A stretch of DNA of 64,000 nucleotides from contig NZ_AYMR01000007.1 of assembly GCF_000633535.1 (NCBI RefSeq), forward strand, positions 372,001-436,000, written 5' to 3'. The notes under the pieces are model-generated. The model did no database searches, was not told the DNA's origin, and saw only the letters and a program-made list of their open reading frames with translations. The stretch comes from Leifsonia aquatica H1aii (lineage in GTDB: Bacteria; Actinomycetota; Actinomycetes; Actinomycetales; Microbacteriaceae). A program made the position numbers and the translations under genes. This document shows positions 6,999-15,478 of this stretch, in pieces (positions within the stretch are counted from its first letter, which is position 1; the number at the start of each line of letters is the position of its first letter).

Positions 6999-7754
6999 TC
7001 AGAGTACGAACGGCAGCAGCGCGCGGCGCTCGGCGGGGTAGTCCGGGAACGTGGTCCGGTACCAACGGTGGTTCGCCATGGCCCGCGGCGCGAGATTGGC
7101 GATCGTGTAGAGCGCGAACGACGCCCCCGCCAGCGACCAGGTGGCGATCGCCCACCCCGTCCATTCCACGATCTCCCCCAGGTAGTTGGGGCTCGACACC
7201 CACCGGAAGCCCCCGCCCTGCGGGACGCGGTAGCCGCGCGAGCCGTCGCCGCGCAGCCGGCGCAGGATCCGGTCGGACGAGAGGTTGAGCGCGTAGCCGG
7301 TCGCGAACAGCACCGCACCGATCCAGAATCGCGGGTCGGCGAGCCACGCCACCGGATATGAGCCGTACTCCGAGATCCACCGGGCGTTGACCCAGGCGTT
7401 CAGCAGGTTGAACAGGACGGCCAGGAGCATCACGGCGACCGGCATCCGCGACCCCGAGCGCATCAGGAACGGGTAGACGAACGCGCGCTGCACGTAGTGC
7501 GCCTGCCAGAGCAGCAGGAAGAGCAGCGGGACCAGCTGCCCGCGATGCTCCCCGAGCAGGTAGAACACCAGGAAGAGGATCGACGCCGGGCTCTCCATCA
7601 CCACCCAGCCGACACGCGCCGGCACGGTCGGCCCCCACCCGGCGCGACCGTGGCGGCCGCCGTACGGAGCGACGACGAAGCAGAGGGCGAGGAAGGTCAG
7701 CAGCGCGAGCGCGAGCTCGGCGTAGACGAACCAGCGGTACGCTCCCTCGGGCAT
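6999..7754 (-). CDS. Steroid 5-alpha-reductase-like membrane protein (DUF1295 type)
   Basis: 251 residues with about six or seven hydrophobic segments. The C-terminal part has the family signature: YRVPQGGGFRWVSSPNYLGEIVEWTGWA (residues about 172-200), followed by FALYTIANLAPRAMANHRWYRTTFPDYP, as in 3-oxo-5-alpha-steroid 4-dehydrogenases and related isoprenylcysteine methyltransferase-like enzymes that bind NADPH at the membrane. The conserved Asn-Tyr-x-Gly-Glu and the C-terminal HRWY motif are present. The substrate in bacteria is unknown; polyprenol or lipid reduction is possible. The ATG at 7754 follows TAGACT by 6 nt. Confidence 0.8.
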   Translation of the reverse strand: MPEGAYRWFVYAELALALLTFLALCFVVAPYGGRHGRAGWGPTVPARVGWVVMESPASILFLVFYLLGEHRGQLVPLLFLLLWQAHYVQRAFVYPFLMRSGSRMPVAVMLLAVLFNLLNAWVNARWISEYGSYPVAWLADPRFWIGAVLFATGYALNLSSDRILRRLRGDGSRGYRVPQGGGFRWVSSPNYLGEIVEWTGWAIATWSLAGASFALYTIANLAPRAMANHRWYRTTFPDYPAERRALLPFVL

Positions 7755-7760
7755 GCGGCG

Positions 7761-7766
7761 AGTCTA
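7761..7766 (-). promoter_or_regulatory. -10 hexamer TAGACT, leaderless promoter
   Basis: Minus-strand TAGACT with 6 nt to the ATG at 7754. Confidence 0.55.
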
Positions 7767-7810
7767 CTCAGGCCGTCCGGCATCGTTCGGGCGCGGCCGG
7801 GGCGGGCTGT

Positions 7811-7816
7811 TAGGCT
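7811..7816 (+). promoter_or_regulatory. -10 hexamer TAGGCT before the ABC-F leader ORF
   Basis: TAGGCT is followed by 7 nt and the ATG at 7824. Transcription would therefore start at or next to the 8-residue leader ORF, about 220 nt upstream of the ABC-F start. Confidence 0.55.
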
Positions 7817-7823
7817 CGCAGTC

Positions 7824-7850
7824 ATGGAGATCGAGGTCGACAGACTGTAG
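7824..7850 (+). CDS. Possible 8-residue leader peptide (MEIEVDRL) of the ABC-F gene
   Basis: ATG at 7824 to TAG at 7848-7850 encodes MEIEVDRL. The ORF is placed for leaderless translation and includes AGA, a rare Arg codon in so GC-rich a genome. It is followed immediately by a 7-bp hairpin. Antibiotic-resistance ABC-F genes in several phyla are controlled by ribosome stalling on such short leader ORFs. Function here is inferred from position only. Confidence 0.45.
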   Translation: MEIEVDRL

Positions 7851-7931
7851 CCACCGCATGGCGGTGGCTCCCACGCGCGGGCGGGCTGCTCCCGCGCCTG
7901 CGTCCGTCCCGCCGTCGTGCGGGTCGCCACC
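7851..7931 (+). promoter_or_regulatory. Attenuator-like stem-loops in the ABC-F leader
   Basis: CCACCGC (7851-7857) pairs with GCGGTGG (7861-7867) over loop ATG, starting at the base after the leader stop codon. GCGCGGG (7875-7881) pairs with CCCGCGC (7891-7897). GGTGGC (7863-7868) could instead pair with GCCACC (7926-7931), which excludes the first hairpin. Mutually exclusive stems after a short ORF suggest ribosome-mediated attenuation. The rest of the gap to 8044 shows no other ORF. Confidence 0.4.
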
Positions 7932-8044
7932 TGTCATCCGGAACCCGCGCGCCTCCCTGTCCACGGCCATCGGCCGTCCCGGAGACGCGTGTCCCTCGAC
8001 CCTCCGTCCGCGCACGCCCGCGGGCCGCGCAGAGAGATCTCCTC

Positions 8045-9631
8045 GTGTCCACGAAACCATCCATCACCCTGCACGATGTCGTCTTCGACTGGCCCGACGG
8101 TGCGACCGCACTGGCGGGGATCGACGGCACCTTCTCCCCCGGCCGCACCGGCCTGGTCGGCCGCAACGGCGCCGGGAAGTCCACGCTCCTGCGGCTCATC
8201 GCCGGTCTGCTCTCCCCCACCTCCGGCCGCATCGACACGGTCGGCGACGTCGGGTACCTGCCCCAGACGCTCACCCTGGACGGCGGCAGCACCGTCGCCG
8301 CTCTGCTGGGGATCGATGCCGTCCTCGCCGCGATCGCCGCGATCGAGGGAGGCGATCCCGATCCGCGGCATTTCGACACCATCGGCGACGAATGGGACGT
8401 CGAGGCGCGCGCCGACGAGGCGCTGCACCGCATCGGGTTCTCGGCCGCCGATCTGGGCCGTCGCGTCAGCGCCGTGTCCGGCGGTCAGGCGATGCTGATC
8501 GCCCTCACCGGCCTGCGGCTCGCCCGCACCCCCATCACCCTGCTTGACGAGCCCACGAACAACCTGGACCGGCCGACGCGGGCACTGCTCGCCGAGCTGG
8601 TCGACGAGTGGCCGGGCACGCTCGTCGTCGTGAGCCACGACCTCGACCTGCTGGAGCGGATGGACACCACGACCGAACTCCACGCGGGCCGGCTGACGTC
8701 GTTCGGCGGACCCTACAGCGCGTGGAAGGAGCAGCAGGAGAACGCGCAGGCGGCCGCGGTGCAGGCCGCACGCTCCGCGCAGCAGACGCTGAAGGTCGAG
8801 AAGCGTCAGCGGGCGGAGGCGGACGTGAAGCTCGCGCGCCGGGAACGCACCGGCGCCAAGACGCAGCGCGTCGGCGGCATCCCGAAGATCCTGGCCGGCG
8901 CGCGCGCGAACGCAGCGCAGAACTCGGCAGGGGCGCTGCGCGGGACCCTCGACGACAAGGTGCGTGCCGCCCAGGCCGCGGTCGACGCCGCCGACGCCCG
9001 GGTGCGCGAGGACGAGCACATCCACCTCGTCCTGCCGGACCCGGACGTGCCCCGGGGTCGACGCGTGGCGGAGTTCCGCAGCGGCGATCGCAGCATCGTG
9101 ATCCAGGGGCCGGAGCGGGTGGCGCTCGTCGGCCCCAATGGTGCGGGCAAGTCGACGCTCGTCGGCCGGCTCCTCGGCGATCCGGCGGCACCGGCCGGCC
9201 CTGTCGAGGCGGTGCTGCTGACCGACCGGGTCGGCTACCTGCCGCAACGCCTGGACGGGCTCGACGAGGAGGCCGGCGCGCTCGACAACGTGCGCGATGT
9301 GGCGCCGCGCGCGGCTCCCGGTGACATCCGGAACCAGCTCGCGCGACTGCTGCTGCGCGGGGGTGCTCCCGATCGGCCGGTGCGGACGCTCTCCGGTGGC
9401 GAGCGCTTCCGGGTCGCCCTCGCACGGCTCCTTCTCGCGGACCCGCCGGCGCAGCTGCTCGTGCTCGACGAACCCACCAACAACCTGGACGTCGCGAGCG
9501 TCGAGCAGCTCGCCGAAGCGCTTGACGCCTACCGCGGGGCGCTGCTGGTGGTGAGCCACGACGAGCGCTTCCTCGCCCGGATCGGCATCGACACGACGCT
9601 CGCGCTCGACGCCTCCGGCCACCTCACCTGA
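8045..9631 (+). CDS. ABC-F family ATPase (ribosome protection type)
   Basis: 528 residues with two ABC ATPase domains and no membrane segments, the ABC-F layout. Domain 1: Walker A GRNGAGKST near 38-48, signature VSGGQ near 149, LLDEPTNNLD near 168. A charged Ala/Lys/Arg-rich linker lies at about 225-300. Domain 2: Walker A GPNGAGKST near 362, LSGGERFRVALARLLL near 446, VLDEPTNNLD near 475, then LLVVSHDERFL. ABC-F proteins bind the ribosomal E site and either tune translation (EttA, Uup) or displace antibiotics (Vga, Msr). The N-terminal domain contains only a short insert. The GTG start at 8045 has only a weak purine-rich site (8031-8037). The long leader with a short ORF and hairpins favours an inducible resistance role. 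Confidence 0.85.
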   Translation: MSTKPSITLHDVVFDWPDGATALAGIDGTFSPGRTGLVGRNGAGKSTLLRLIAGLLSPTSGRIDTVGDVGYLPQTLTLDGGSTVAALLGIDAVLAAIAAIEGGDPDPRHFDTIGDEWDVEARADEALHRIGFSAADLGRRVSAVSGGQAMLIALTGLRLARTPITLLDEPTNNLDRPTRALLAELVDEWPGTLVVVSHDLDLLERMDTTTELHAGRLTSFGGPYSAWKEQQENAQAAAVQAARSAQQTLKVEKRQRAEADVKLARRERTGAKTQRVGGIPKILAGARANAAQNSAGALRGTLDDKVRAAQAAVDAADARVREDEHIHLVLPDPDVPRGRRVAEFRSGDRSIVIQGPERVALVGPNGAGKSTLVGRLLGDPAAPAGPVEAVLLTDRVGYLPQRLDGLDEEAGALDNVRDVAPRAAPGDIRNQLARLLLRGGAPDRPVRTLSGGERFRVALARLLLADPPAQLLVLDEPTNNLDVASVEQLAEALDAYRGALLVVSHDERFLARIGIDTTLALDASGHLT

Positions 9632-9637
9632 CGCGAG

Positions 9638-9690
9638 ATTCGTGCCGAATGTGGTGTTTGCGAAGGCTATTCACGACATTCGGCACGAAT
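9638..9690. repeat. 15-bp perfect inverted repeat of a self-dyad word
   Basis: ATTCGTGCCGAATGT (9638-9652) and ACATTCGGCACGAAT (9676-9690) are perfect inverted repeats 23 nt apart. Each arm is itself a dyad, ATTCG-3 nt-CGAAT. It lies between the ABC-F stop and tRNA-Val. It may act as a bidirectional terminator, or be a dispersed REP-like element or protein-binding site. Confidence 0.6.
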
Positions 9691-9708
9691 GTCGGACGGG
9701 GAAACGGG

Positions 9709-9781
9709 TGGGCCCTGCCGGGATCGAACCGACGACATCCACGGTGTAAACGTGGCGCTCTACCAGCTGAGCTAAAGGCCC
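9709..9781 (-). tRNA. tRNA-Val (anticodon TAC)
   Basis: Minus strand gives acceptor GGGCCTT paired with AGGGCCC, D arm AGCTCAGCTGGTAGAGC, anticodon stem CCACG/CGTGG around loop TTTACAC (anticodon TAC), T arm with GGTTCGATCC and discriminator A. The CCA end is not encoded (CCC follows). Confidence 0.95.
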
Positions 9782-9821
9782 GTGTGCCGCACCAGCTTAG
9801 TGGGACGGCGGCAGGCCGCTG

Positions 9822-10295
9822 TCAGCCCACGTGGACCGGCAGCTCCTCGAGCGCGGCGCGGTACGCGTCGAGCGAGCGAGCCTCGCCGGGGGCGGTGATG
9901 AAGGAGGCGCGGATGATCCCGGACTCGTCGATCAGGAAGGTCGCGCGGTTGGCGAAGCCCTTCTCGGCGAGGAAGACGCCGTACTCCTTCGCGATCTCGC
10001 CGTGCGGCCAGAAGTCGGCCAGCAGGCTGAAGTCGTAGCCCTCCTGTTCGGCCCAGGCGCGCAGCGTGAACTTGGAGTCGACGGAGATCGCCAGCAGCTC
10101 GACACGGTGGTCGTCGAAGAGCGCGAGGTTGTCGCGCAGGGCGCACAGCTCACCGGTGCAGGTGCCCGAGAAGGCGAGCGGGAAGAAGACGAGCGCCACC
10201 GCCTTGCGTCCGCGGAAGTCGGAGAGGCGCACGGACTGGCCATGCTGGTTCGGCAGCTCGAAGTCGGGTGCCTGGGTGTCGTTCTCCAGAGCCAT
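9822..10295 (-). CDS. Peroxiredoxin, AhpE/Bcp-like
   Basis: 157 residues, thioredoxin fold. [18 protein letters not shown] at the start and the active-site region [20 protein letters not shown] near residues 37-57 match the AhpE group of peroxiredoxins; the peroxidatic Cys is the one in SGTCTGE, and a second Cys five residues later may act in resolution. It would reduce hydroperoxides with thiol partners such as mycothiol/mycoredoxin or thioredoxin. ATG at 10295 fits the family start; longer frames add an Arg-rich tail with no family match. It is divergent from aceE, the two starts being about 220 bp apart. Confidence 0.9.
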   Translation of the reverse strand: MALENDTQAPDFELPNQHGQSVRLSDFRGRKAVALVFFPLAFSGTCTGELCALRDNLALFDDHRVELLAISVDSKFTLRAWAEQEGYDFSLLADFWPHGEIAKEYGVFLAEKGFANRATFLIDESGIIRASFITAPGEARSLDAYRAALEELPVHVG

Positions 10296-10430
10296 GGGGT
10301 GTGGGTCGTCCTTTCCTCGCCGCGTCGCCCTCGCACGGAGCGGAGGATCCCGCGGGCGCACGAGGAGACAGCATAGACCGGCAGGCTCCGAGTGCCAAGA
10401 GCGCGGTCACCGGGAGGGTCGGAGTGCGGC

Positions 10431-10436
10431 TAGGCT
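10431..10436 (+). promoter_or_regulatory. -10 hexamer TAGGCT of the aceE operon
   Basis: TAGGCT lies about 84 bp upstream of the aceE GTG, predicting a 5' leader of roughly 75 nt that holds the ribosome site AAAGAGG (10507-10513). Confidence 0.5.
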
Positions 10437-10519
10437 GAACGATGGTGCCCGCTCGTTGTCGTGAACCGACAGGGATGCGAGCCGTCCACGATCCATCCGA
10501 CACAAGAAAGAGGTCGAGG

Positions 10520-13246
10520 GTGACTGTAAACGACCAGGACCCGTACTCGGTGAACAACATCGACTCGGACCCGGAGGAGACCGCCGAATGGCAGGAATCC
10601 CTCGACGCACTGGTTGCGGCTCACGGCCACGAGCGTGCTCGTGAGATCATGCTGAGCCTGCTCAAGCGCTCCAAAGAACTGCACCTCGGTGTTCCGATGG
10701 TCCCCACCACGGACTACATCAACACCATCTCCCCCGAGAACGAGCCGGAGTTCCCCGGCGACGAGGAGATCGAGCGTCGCTATCGGCGCTGGATCCGCTG
10801 GAACGCGGCCGTCCTCGTCCACCGTGCGCAGCGGCCCGGCATCGCCGTCGGCGGCCACATCTCGACCTACGCGTCGAGCGCGGCGCTCTACGAGGTCGGG
10901 TTCAACCACTTCTTCCGCGGCCAGGACCACCCGGGCGGCGGAGACCAGATCTTCATCCAGGGCCACGCCTCCCCCGGCACCTATGCCCGTGCGTTCCTCG
11001 AGGGGCGCCTCAGCGGCGACCAGCTCGACGGCTTCCGTCAGGAGAAGTCGCACGCCGGAGGCGGCCTGTCGTCGTACCCGCACCCGCGGCTCATGCCGGA
11101 CTTCTGGCAGTTCCCGACGGTCTCGATGGGCCTCGGCCCGATCAACGCCATCTACCAGGCCCAGCTCAACAAGTACATCACCAACCGCGGCATCAAGGAC
11201 GCCTCCGACCAGCACGTCTGGGCGTTCCTCGGCGACGGCGAGATGGACGAGGTCGAGTCGCGCGGCCAGCTGCAGGTCGCGGCGAACGAGAAGCTCGACA
11301 ACCTGACCTTCGTCATCAACGCGAACCTCCAGCGCCTCGACGGCCCGGTGCGCGGCAACGGCAAGATCATCCAGGAGCTGGAGAGCTACTTCCGCGGCGC
11401 GGGCTGGAACGTCATCAAGGTCATCTGGGGACGCGAGTGGGACGACCTGCTCGCCCGGGACGCCGACGGCGCGCTGGTCAACCTGATGAACCAGACGCCC
11501 GACGGCGACTACCAGACGTACAAGACCGAGAACGGCGCCTACGTGCGCGAGAACTTCTTCGGACGCGACCCGCGCACCCTCAAGCTCGTCGAGGACTACA
11601 CCGACGATCAGGTCTGGGGCCTCAAGCGCGGCGGCCACGACTACCGCAAGGTCTATGCGGCCTTCAAGGCGGCCGTCGAGCACAAGGGCCAGCCCACCGT
11701 CATCATCGCCAAGACCATCAAGGGCTACGGCCTCGGTCCGAGCTTCGAGGGCCGCAACGCGACCCACCAGATGAAGAAGATGACGCTCGACAACCTGAAG
11801 ACGTTCCGCGACGCGATGCGCATCCCGGTGACGGACGCGCAGCTCGAGGAGAACCCGTACCTTCCCCCGTATTACAACCCGGGGCCGCAGGACGAGGCGA
11901 TCGAGTACCTGCACGACCGCCGTCGTGCGCTCGGCGGCTACCTGCCGGAGCGCCGGTCGAAGTACACGCAGCTGAATCTGCCGGACGACTCCGCGTACGC
12001 GATCTCCAAGAAGGGCTCCGGCACGCAGGAGATCGCCACGACCATGGCGTTCGTCCGCCTGCTGAAGGACCTGCTGCGATCGAAGGACTTCGGCCACCGC
12101 ATCGTCCCGATCATCCCGGACGAGGCGCGCACCTTCGGCATGGACGCGTTCTTCCCGAACGCGAAGATCTACAACCCGAACGGCCAGCACTACACGTCGG
12201 TCGACCGCGAGCTGCTCCTGGCCTACAAGGAGAGCCCGCAGGGCCAGATCATCCACGTCGGCATCAACGAGGCGGGCGCCCTGGCGGCGTTCACCAACGT
12301 CGGCACGTCGTACGCGACGCAGGGCGAGCCGCTCATCCCGGTCTACGTCTTCTACTCGATGTTCGGGTTCCAGCGCACCGGCGACGCGATCTGGGCGGCG
12401 GGCGATCAGATGGCCCGCGGCTTCATGATCGGCGCCACCGCCGGCCGCACCACCCTCACGGGTGAGGGTCTGCAGCACGCCGACGGCCACTCGCTGCTGC
12501 TGTCGTCGACCAACCCGGCCGTGCTCTCGTACGACCCGGCGTACGGCTACGAGATCGGGCACATCGTGCGCGCGGGCCTCGAGCGGATGTACGGCGGCTC
12601 GCACCCGACGCCGAACGTCATGTACTACCTGACGGTCTACAACGAGCCGATCGTGCAGCCGGCCGAGCCCGAGGGCGTGGATGTGGACGGGATCGTCCGC
12701 GGCATCCACAAGCTCAGCACGTCCGACGTCGCCGGCCCCAAGGCCCAGCTGCTCGCCTCCGGCGTCTCGGTGCCGTGGGCGCTGGAGGCTCAGCACCTGC
12801 TCGCGCAGGACTGGGGCGTGTCGGCCGACGTGTGGAGCGTCACCTCGTGGGGCGAGCTGCGCCGCGACGGCCTGGAGGCGGAGGAGCACAACTTCCTCTA
12901 CCCGCAGCAGGAGAAGCAGGTGCCGTACGTCACCCGGAAGCTGCAGGACTCCGAGGGCCCGTTCGTCGCCGTCACCGACTACATGCACGCCGTGCCGGAT
13001 CAGATCCGGCAGTTCGTGCCCGGTGAGTTCGCCACGCTCGGCGCCGACGGCTTCGGCTTCTCGGACACCCGCGCGGCCGCCCGCCGGTTCTTCAAGATCG
13101 ACGGACCGTCGCTGGTCGTCCGCACCCTCGAGCTGCTCGCGGCCCGAGGGCAGGTGGACCCGAACGCGCCGGCCTGGGCGATCGAGAAGTACCTGCTGCA
13201 CGACGTGAACGCCGGGACCACCGGCTCCGCGGGCGGCGAGTCCTGA
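10520..13246 (+). CDS. aceE: Pyruvate dehydrogenase E1 component, homodimeric
   Basis: 908 residues, the length of homodimeric AceE. It decarboxylates pyruvate and acetylates the lipoyl E2 of the pyruvate dehydrogenase complex, giving acetyl-CoA. Signatures: [17 protein letters not shown] at the start, [41 protein letters not shown], the thiamine-diphosphate motif [13 protein letters not shown] near 238, and the transketolase-like central region [17 protein letters not shown] at 10520 is chosen because family similarity begins there and AAAGAGG lies 7-13 nt upstream; the frame is open to an ATG at 10442 but those residues match nothing. It ends 8 bp before fasR, so acetyl-CoA supply and fatty-acid synthesis may be co-transcribed. 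Confidence 0.95.
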   Translation: MTVNDQDPYSVNNIDSDPEETAEWQESLDALVAAHGHERAREIMLSLLKRSKELHLGVPMVPTTDYINTISPENEPEFPGDEEIERRYRRWIRWNAAVLVHRAQRPGIAVGGHISTYASSAALYEVGFNHFFRGQDHPGGGDQIFIQGHASPGTYARAFLEGRLSGDQLDGFRQEKSHAGGGLSSYPHPRLMPDFWQFPTVSMGLGPINAIYQAQLNKYITNRGIKDASDQHVWAFLGDGEMDEVESRGQLQVAANEKLDNLTFVINANLQRLDGPVRGNGKIIQELESYFRGAGWNVIKVIWGREWDDLLARDADGALVNLMNQTPDGDYQTYKTENGAYVRENFFGRDPRTLKLVEDYTDDQVWGLKRGGHDYRKVYAAFKAAVEHKGQPTVIIAKTIKGYGLGPSFEGRNATHQMKKMTLDNLKTFRDAMRIPVTDAQLEENPYLPPYYNPGPQDEAIEYLHDRRRALGGYLPERRSKYTQLNLPDDSAYAISKKGSGTQEIATTMAFVRLLKDLLRSKDFGHRIVPIIPDEARTFGMDAFFPNAKIYNPNGQHYTSVDRELLLAYKESPQGQIIHVGINEAGALAAFTNVGTSYATQGEPLIPVYVFYSMFGFQRTGDAIWAAGDQMARGFMIGATAGRTTLTGEGLQHADGHSLLLSSTNPAVLSYDPAYGYEIGHIVRAGLERMYGGSHPTPNVMYYLTVYNEPIVQPAEPEGVDVDGIVRGIHKLSTSDVAGPKAQLLASGVSVPWALEAQHLLAQDWGVSADVWSVTSWGELRRDGLEAEEHNFLYPQQEKQVPYVTRKLQDSEGPFVAVTDYMHAVPDQIRQFVPGEFATLGADGFGFSDTRAAARRFFKIDGPSLVVRTLELLAARGQVDPNAPAWAIEKYLLHDVNAGTTGSAGGES

Positions 13247-13254
13247 CGACTCCC

Positions 13255-14463
13255 GTGCCGAGTTCAGTCGAGAGGACCAAGGCCGAGACGCTTGCGTGGT
13301 TGCGCAAGATCTCGGGCGAGCTCGCCACGACCACGCTCAAGCGGCTCGAGGACACGCTCCCCTGGTATCGCGACATGCCGCCCGGCCGCCGTAGTGCGGT
13401 CGGGCTGGTCGCGCAGGCCGGCATCTCGTCGTTCATCTCCTGGTTCGACGACCCGCGCTCGACCCCCTGGATCGCGGCCGACGTCTTCGGGGCGGCTCCT
13501 CGTGAGCTGCTCCGGAGCGTCAGCCTGCAGCAGACCCTGCAGCTCATCAAGATCACCGTGGAGGTGGTCGAAGAGCGTGTGAAGGTCGGCGGCGGGGAGG
13601 CGTTGCGGGAGGCCATCCTGCTGTACTCGCGCGAGATCGCCTTCGCGGCGGCCGACGTGTACGCCCGCGCGGCGGAGGCGCGCGGCCTGTGGGACGCCCG
13701 CCTGGAGGCCCTCGTGGTCGACAGCATCCTCACCGGTGAGTACGACGACGAGCTGCCGAGCCGGATCGCCGCGCTCGGCTGGCATGGGCACGGCGAGGTC
13801 AGCGTGCTGGTCGGGACCGCACCCCGGATGCTCGACGTCGACCAGCTGCGGCGCACCGCCCGGCACATGTCCGCGGACGTGCTGATCGGCGTGCAGGGCA
13901 GCCGTCTGGTGCTGGTGATCGGCCGCGCGTGGCCGAGCGACAGTGTGCCGGAGGACGCGATCGGTGCGACTCCGGCCGTGAGCTTCCTCGAGATCGCGCA
14001 GCAGCTCGAGCCGGAGTTCGGCGCCGGGCACCTGGTGCTCGGCCACGAGGTCGCCAGCCTGGTGGACGCGTCCAAGAGCGCGAAGGCGGCCCTGGCCGGC
14101 TTCGCCGTCGCGAAGGCCTGGCGCAACTGCCCGCGCCCGGTGCACGCCGACGATCTGCTCCCCGAGCGCGCGCTCGCCGGGGACGGGCTCGCCCGCGCCA
14201 CGCTCATCAGCCGGATCTATCGCCCGCTGCAGGCCTACTCCGCCGAGCTTCTGACCACGCTGTGGTGCTATCTGGACAACGGTCGCTCGCTCGAGGCGAC
14301 CGCGCGGGAGCTGTTCGTGCATCCGAACACGGTGCGCTACCGGCTCAAGCGGGTCTCCGAGGTGATCGGGTGGGACGCGACCGGGGCGAGGGAGGCCCTC
14401 ATCCTCCAGGCTGCGCTGATCGTCGGCTCGATCAACGAGCCTGAGGCGTCGCGCCGCAGCTGA
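13255..14463 (+). CDS. fasR: FasR-type PucR-family regulator of fatty acid synthesis
   Basis: 402 residues, PucR family, with the C-terminal helix-turn-helix SLEATARELFVHPNTVRYRLKRVSEVIG near residues 340-370 and a GGDEF-like central domain. In Streptomyces the PucR-type FasR activates the fabD-fabH-acpP-fabF operon; the same gene order here supports the name. (Mycobacterial FasR is an unrelated TetR protein.) The middle contains YDDELPSRIAALGW and SADVLIGVQGSRLVLVIGRAW. Start GTG at 13255, 8 bp after the aceE stop, with little ribosome-site signal, so translation may be coupled to aceE. Confidence 0.85.
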   Translation: MPSSVERTKAETLAWLRKISGELATTTLKRLEDTLPWYRDMPPGRRSAVGLVAQAGISSFISWFDDPRSTPWIAADVFGAAPRELLRSVSLQQTLQLIKITVEVVEERVKVGGGEALREAILLYSREIAFAAADVYARAAEARGLWDARLEALVVDSILTGEYDDELPSRIAALGWHGHGEVSVLVGTAPRMLDVDQLRRTARHMSADVLIGVQGSRLVLVIGRAWPSDSVPEDAIGATPAVSFLEIAQQLEPEFGAGHLVLGHEVASLVDASKSAKAALAGFAVAKAWRNCPRPVHADDLLPERALAGDGLARATLISRIYRPLQAYSAELLTTLWCYLDNGRSLEATARELFVHPNTVRYRLKRVSEVIGWDATGAREALILQAALIVGSINEPEASRRS

Positions 14464-14467
14464 TTTG

Positions 14468-14513
14468 TAGACTTCCACAAAGCTTCTTTCGATACTTTGT
14501 ATCCATTCGATAC
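14468..14513 (+). promoter_or_regulatory. fabD promoter and probable FasR operator
   Basis: An AT-rich island in a GC-rich context. TAGACT (14468-14473) is a -10 candidate. Downstream are inverted repeats ACAAAG (14477-14482) and CTTTGT (14495-14500), the dyad GATAC-TTT-GTATC (14491-14503), and two TTCGATAC copies (14488-14495, 14506-14513). These are the best candidates for FasR binding ahead of the fab operon. Confidence 0.5.
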
Positions 14514-14547
14514 ATCCGCGCGGCGGAAGATTGGCAGACTGAGTCAA

Positions 14548-15468
14548 GTGATTGTGATCGTGTGCCCGGGACAGGGCTCCCAGACCCCCGGCTTCCTCGA
14601 CCCCTGGTTGACGGAGTCGGCGTTCCGCGACCAGCTCACCGGCATCTCCGACGCGGTCGGCATCGATCTCGTCGCGCACGGGACGGTGAGCGATGCGGAC
14701 ACCATCCGCGACACCGCGGTCGCGCAGCCGCTCATCGTCTCCGCCGGGCTGCTGACGCTCTCGGCGCTGCTGGGCGACGGCCGCCGCGAGAAGATCGGCG
14801 GCATCGCCGGTCACTCGGTGGGCGAGCTCACGGCTGCGGCCGGTGCGGGCGTCCTGAGCGAGACGGATGCGGTCGCGTTCGTGCGTGAACGCGGAACGGC
14901 GATGGCCCGAGCGGCCGCCGAGACCCCCACCGGGATGAGCGCCGTGATCGGCGCCGACGAGGCGGAGCTGCTCGCGCAGCTCGAGACGCTCGGCCTCTCC
15001 CCCGCCAACTACAACGGCGGCGGCCAGATCGTCGTGGCCGGCGCCCTGGACGCGCTGGCGGCGCTCGGCGAGAACCCGCCCGCCCGCGCCCGGGTCATCC
15101 CGCTGCAGGTCGCCGGCGCCTTCCACACCCGCTACATGGCGCCGGCCGTGCCGGTGCTGGAGCAGTTCGCGGCCACACTGACCACCGCGGACCCGACGCT
15201 GCCGCTGTGGACCAACAAGGACGGCTCCCGGGTCGCCGACGGTGCCCAGTTCCTGCGCCTCCTCGTCGGCCAGGTCTCCTCGCCCGTGCGGTGGGACCTC
15301 ACCATGCAGTCGTTCCAGGAGGCCGGCGTCACCGGCATCATCGAGGTCGCCCCCGCCGGCGCCCTCGTCGGGCTCGCCAAGCGCGGGCTCAAGGGCGTGC
15401 CGAGCGTCGCCATCAAGACGCCGGAGGACCTGCCCGCCGCGTTCGACCTCATCGACCAGGCCGCCTAG
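14548..15468 (+). CDS. fabD: Malonyl-CoA:ACP transacylase
   Basis: 306 residues. FabD moves malonyl from CoA to acyl carrier protein, providing the extender unit for type II fatty-acid synthesis. It begins VIVIVCPGQGSQTPGFL, with the nucleophile elbow GHSVGEL near residue 91, the Arg-containing FVRERGTAM, and the active His in GAFHTRYM near 192. GTG at 14548 is chosen because the family start is CPGQGSQ a few residues in; the in-frame stretch from 14497 lies in the operator region. The stop at 15468 overlaps the ribosome site of fabH. Confidence 0.95.
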   Translation: MIVIVCPGQGSQTPGFLDPWLTESAFRDQLTGISDAVGIDLVAHGTVSDADTIRDTAVAQPLIVSAGLLTLSALLGDGRREKIGGIAGHSVGELTAAAGAGVLSETDAVAFVRERGTAMARAAAETPTGMSAVIGADEAELLAQLETLGLSPANYNGGGQIVVAGALDALAALGENPPARARVIPLQVAGAFHTRYMAPAVPVLEQFAATLTTADPTLPLWTNKDGSRVADGAQFLRLLVGQVSSPVRWDLTMQSFQEAGVTGIIEVAPAGALVGLAKRGLKGVPSVAIKTPEDLPAAFDLIDQAA

Positions 15469-15478
15469 GAGGACCCGG

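Noticed and set aside
10442-10519. In-frame extension of aceE to an ATG at 10442
   Set aside because: The 26 extra residues match no AceE protein, and a ribosome site lies next to the GTG at 10520. The ATG near the promoter start is likely coincidence.
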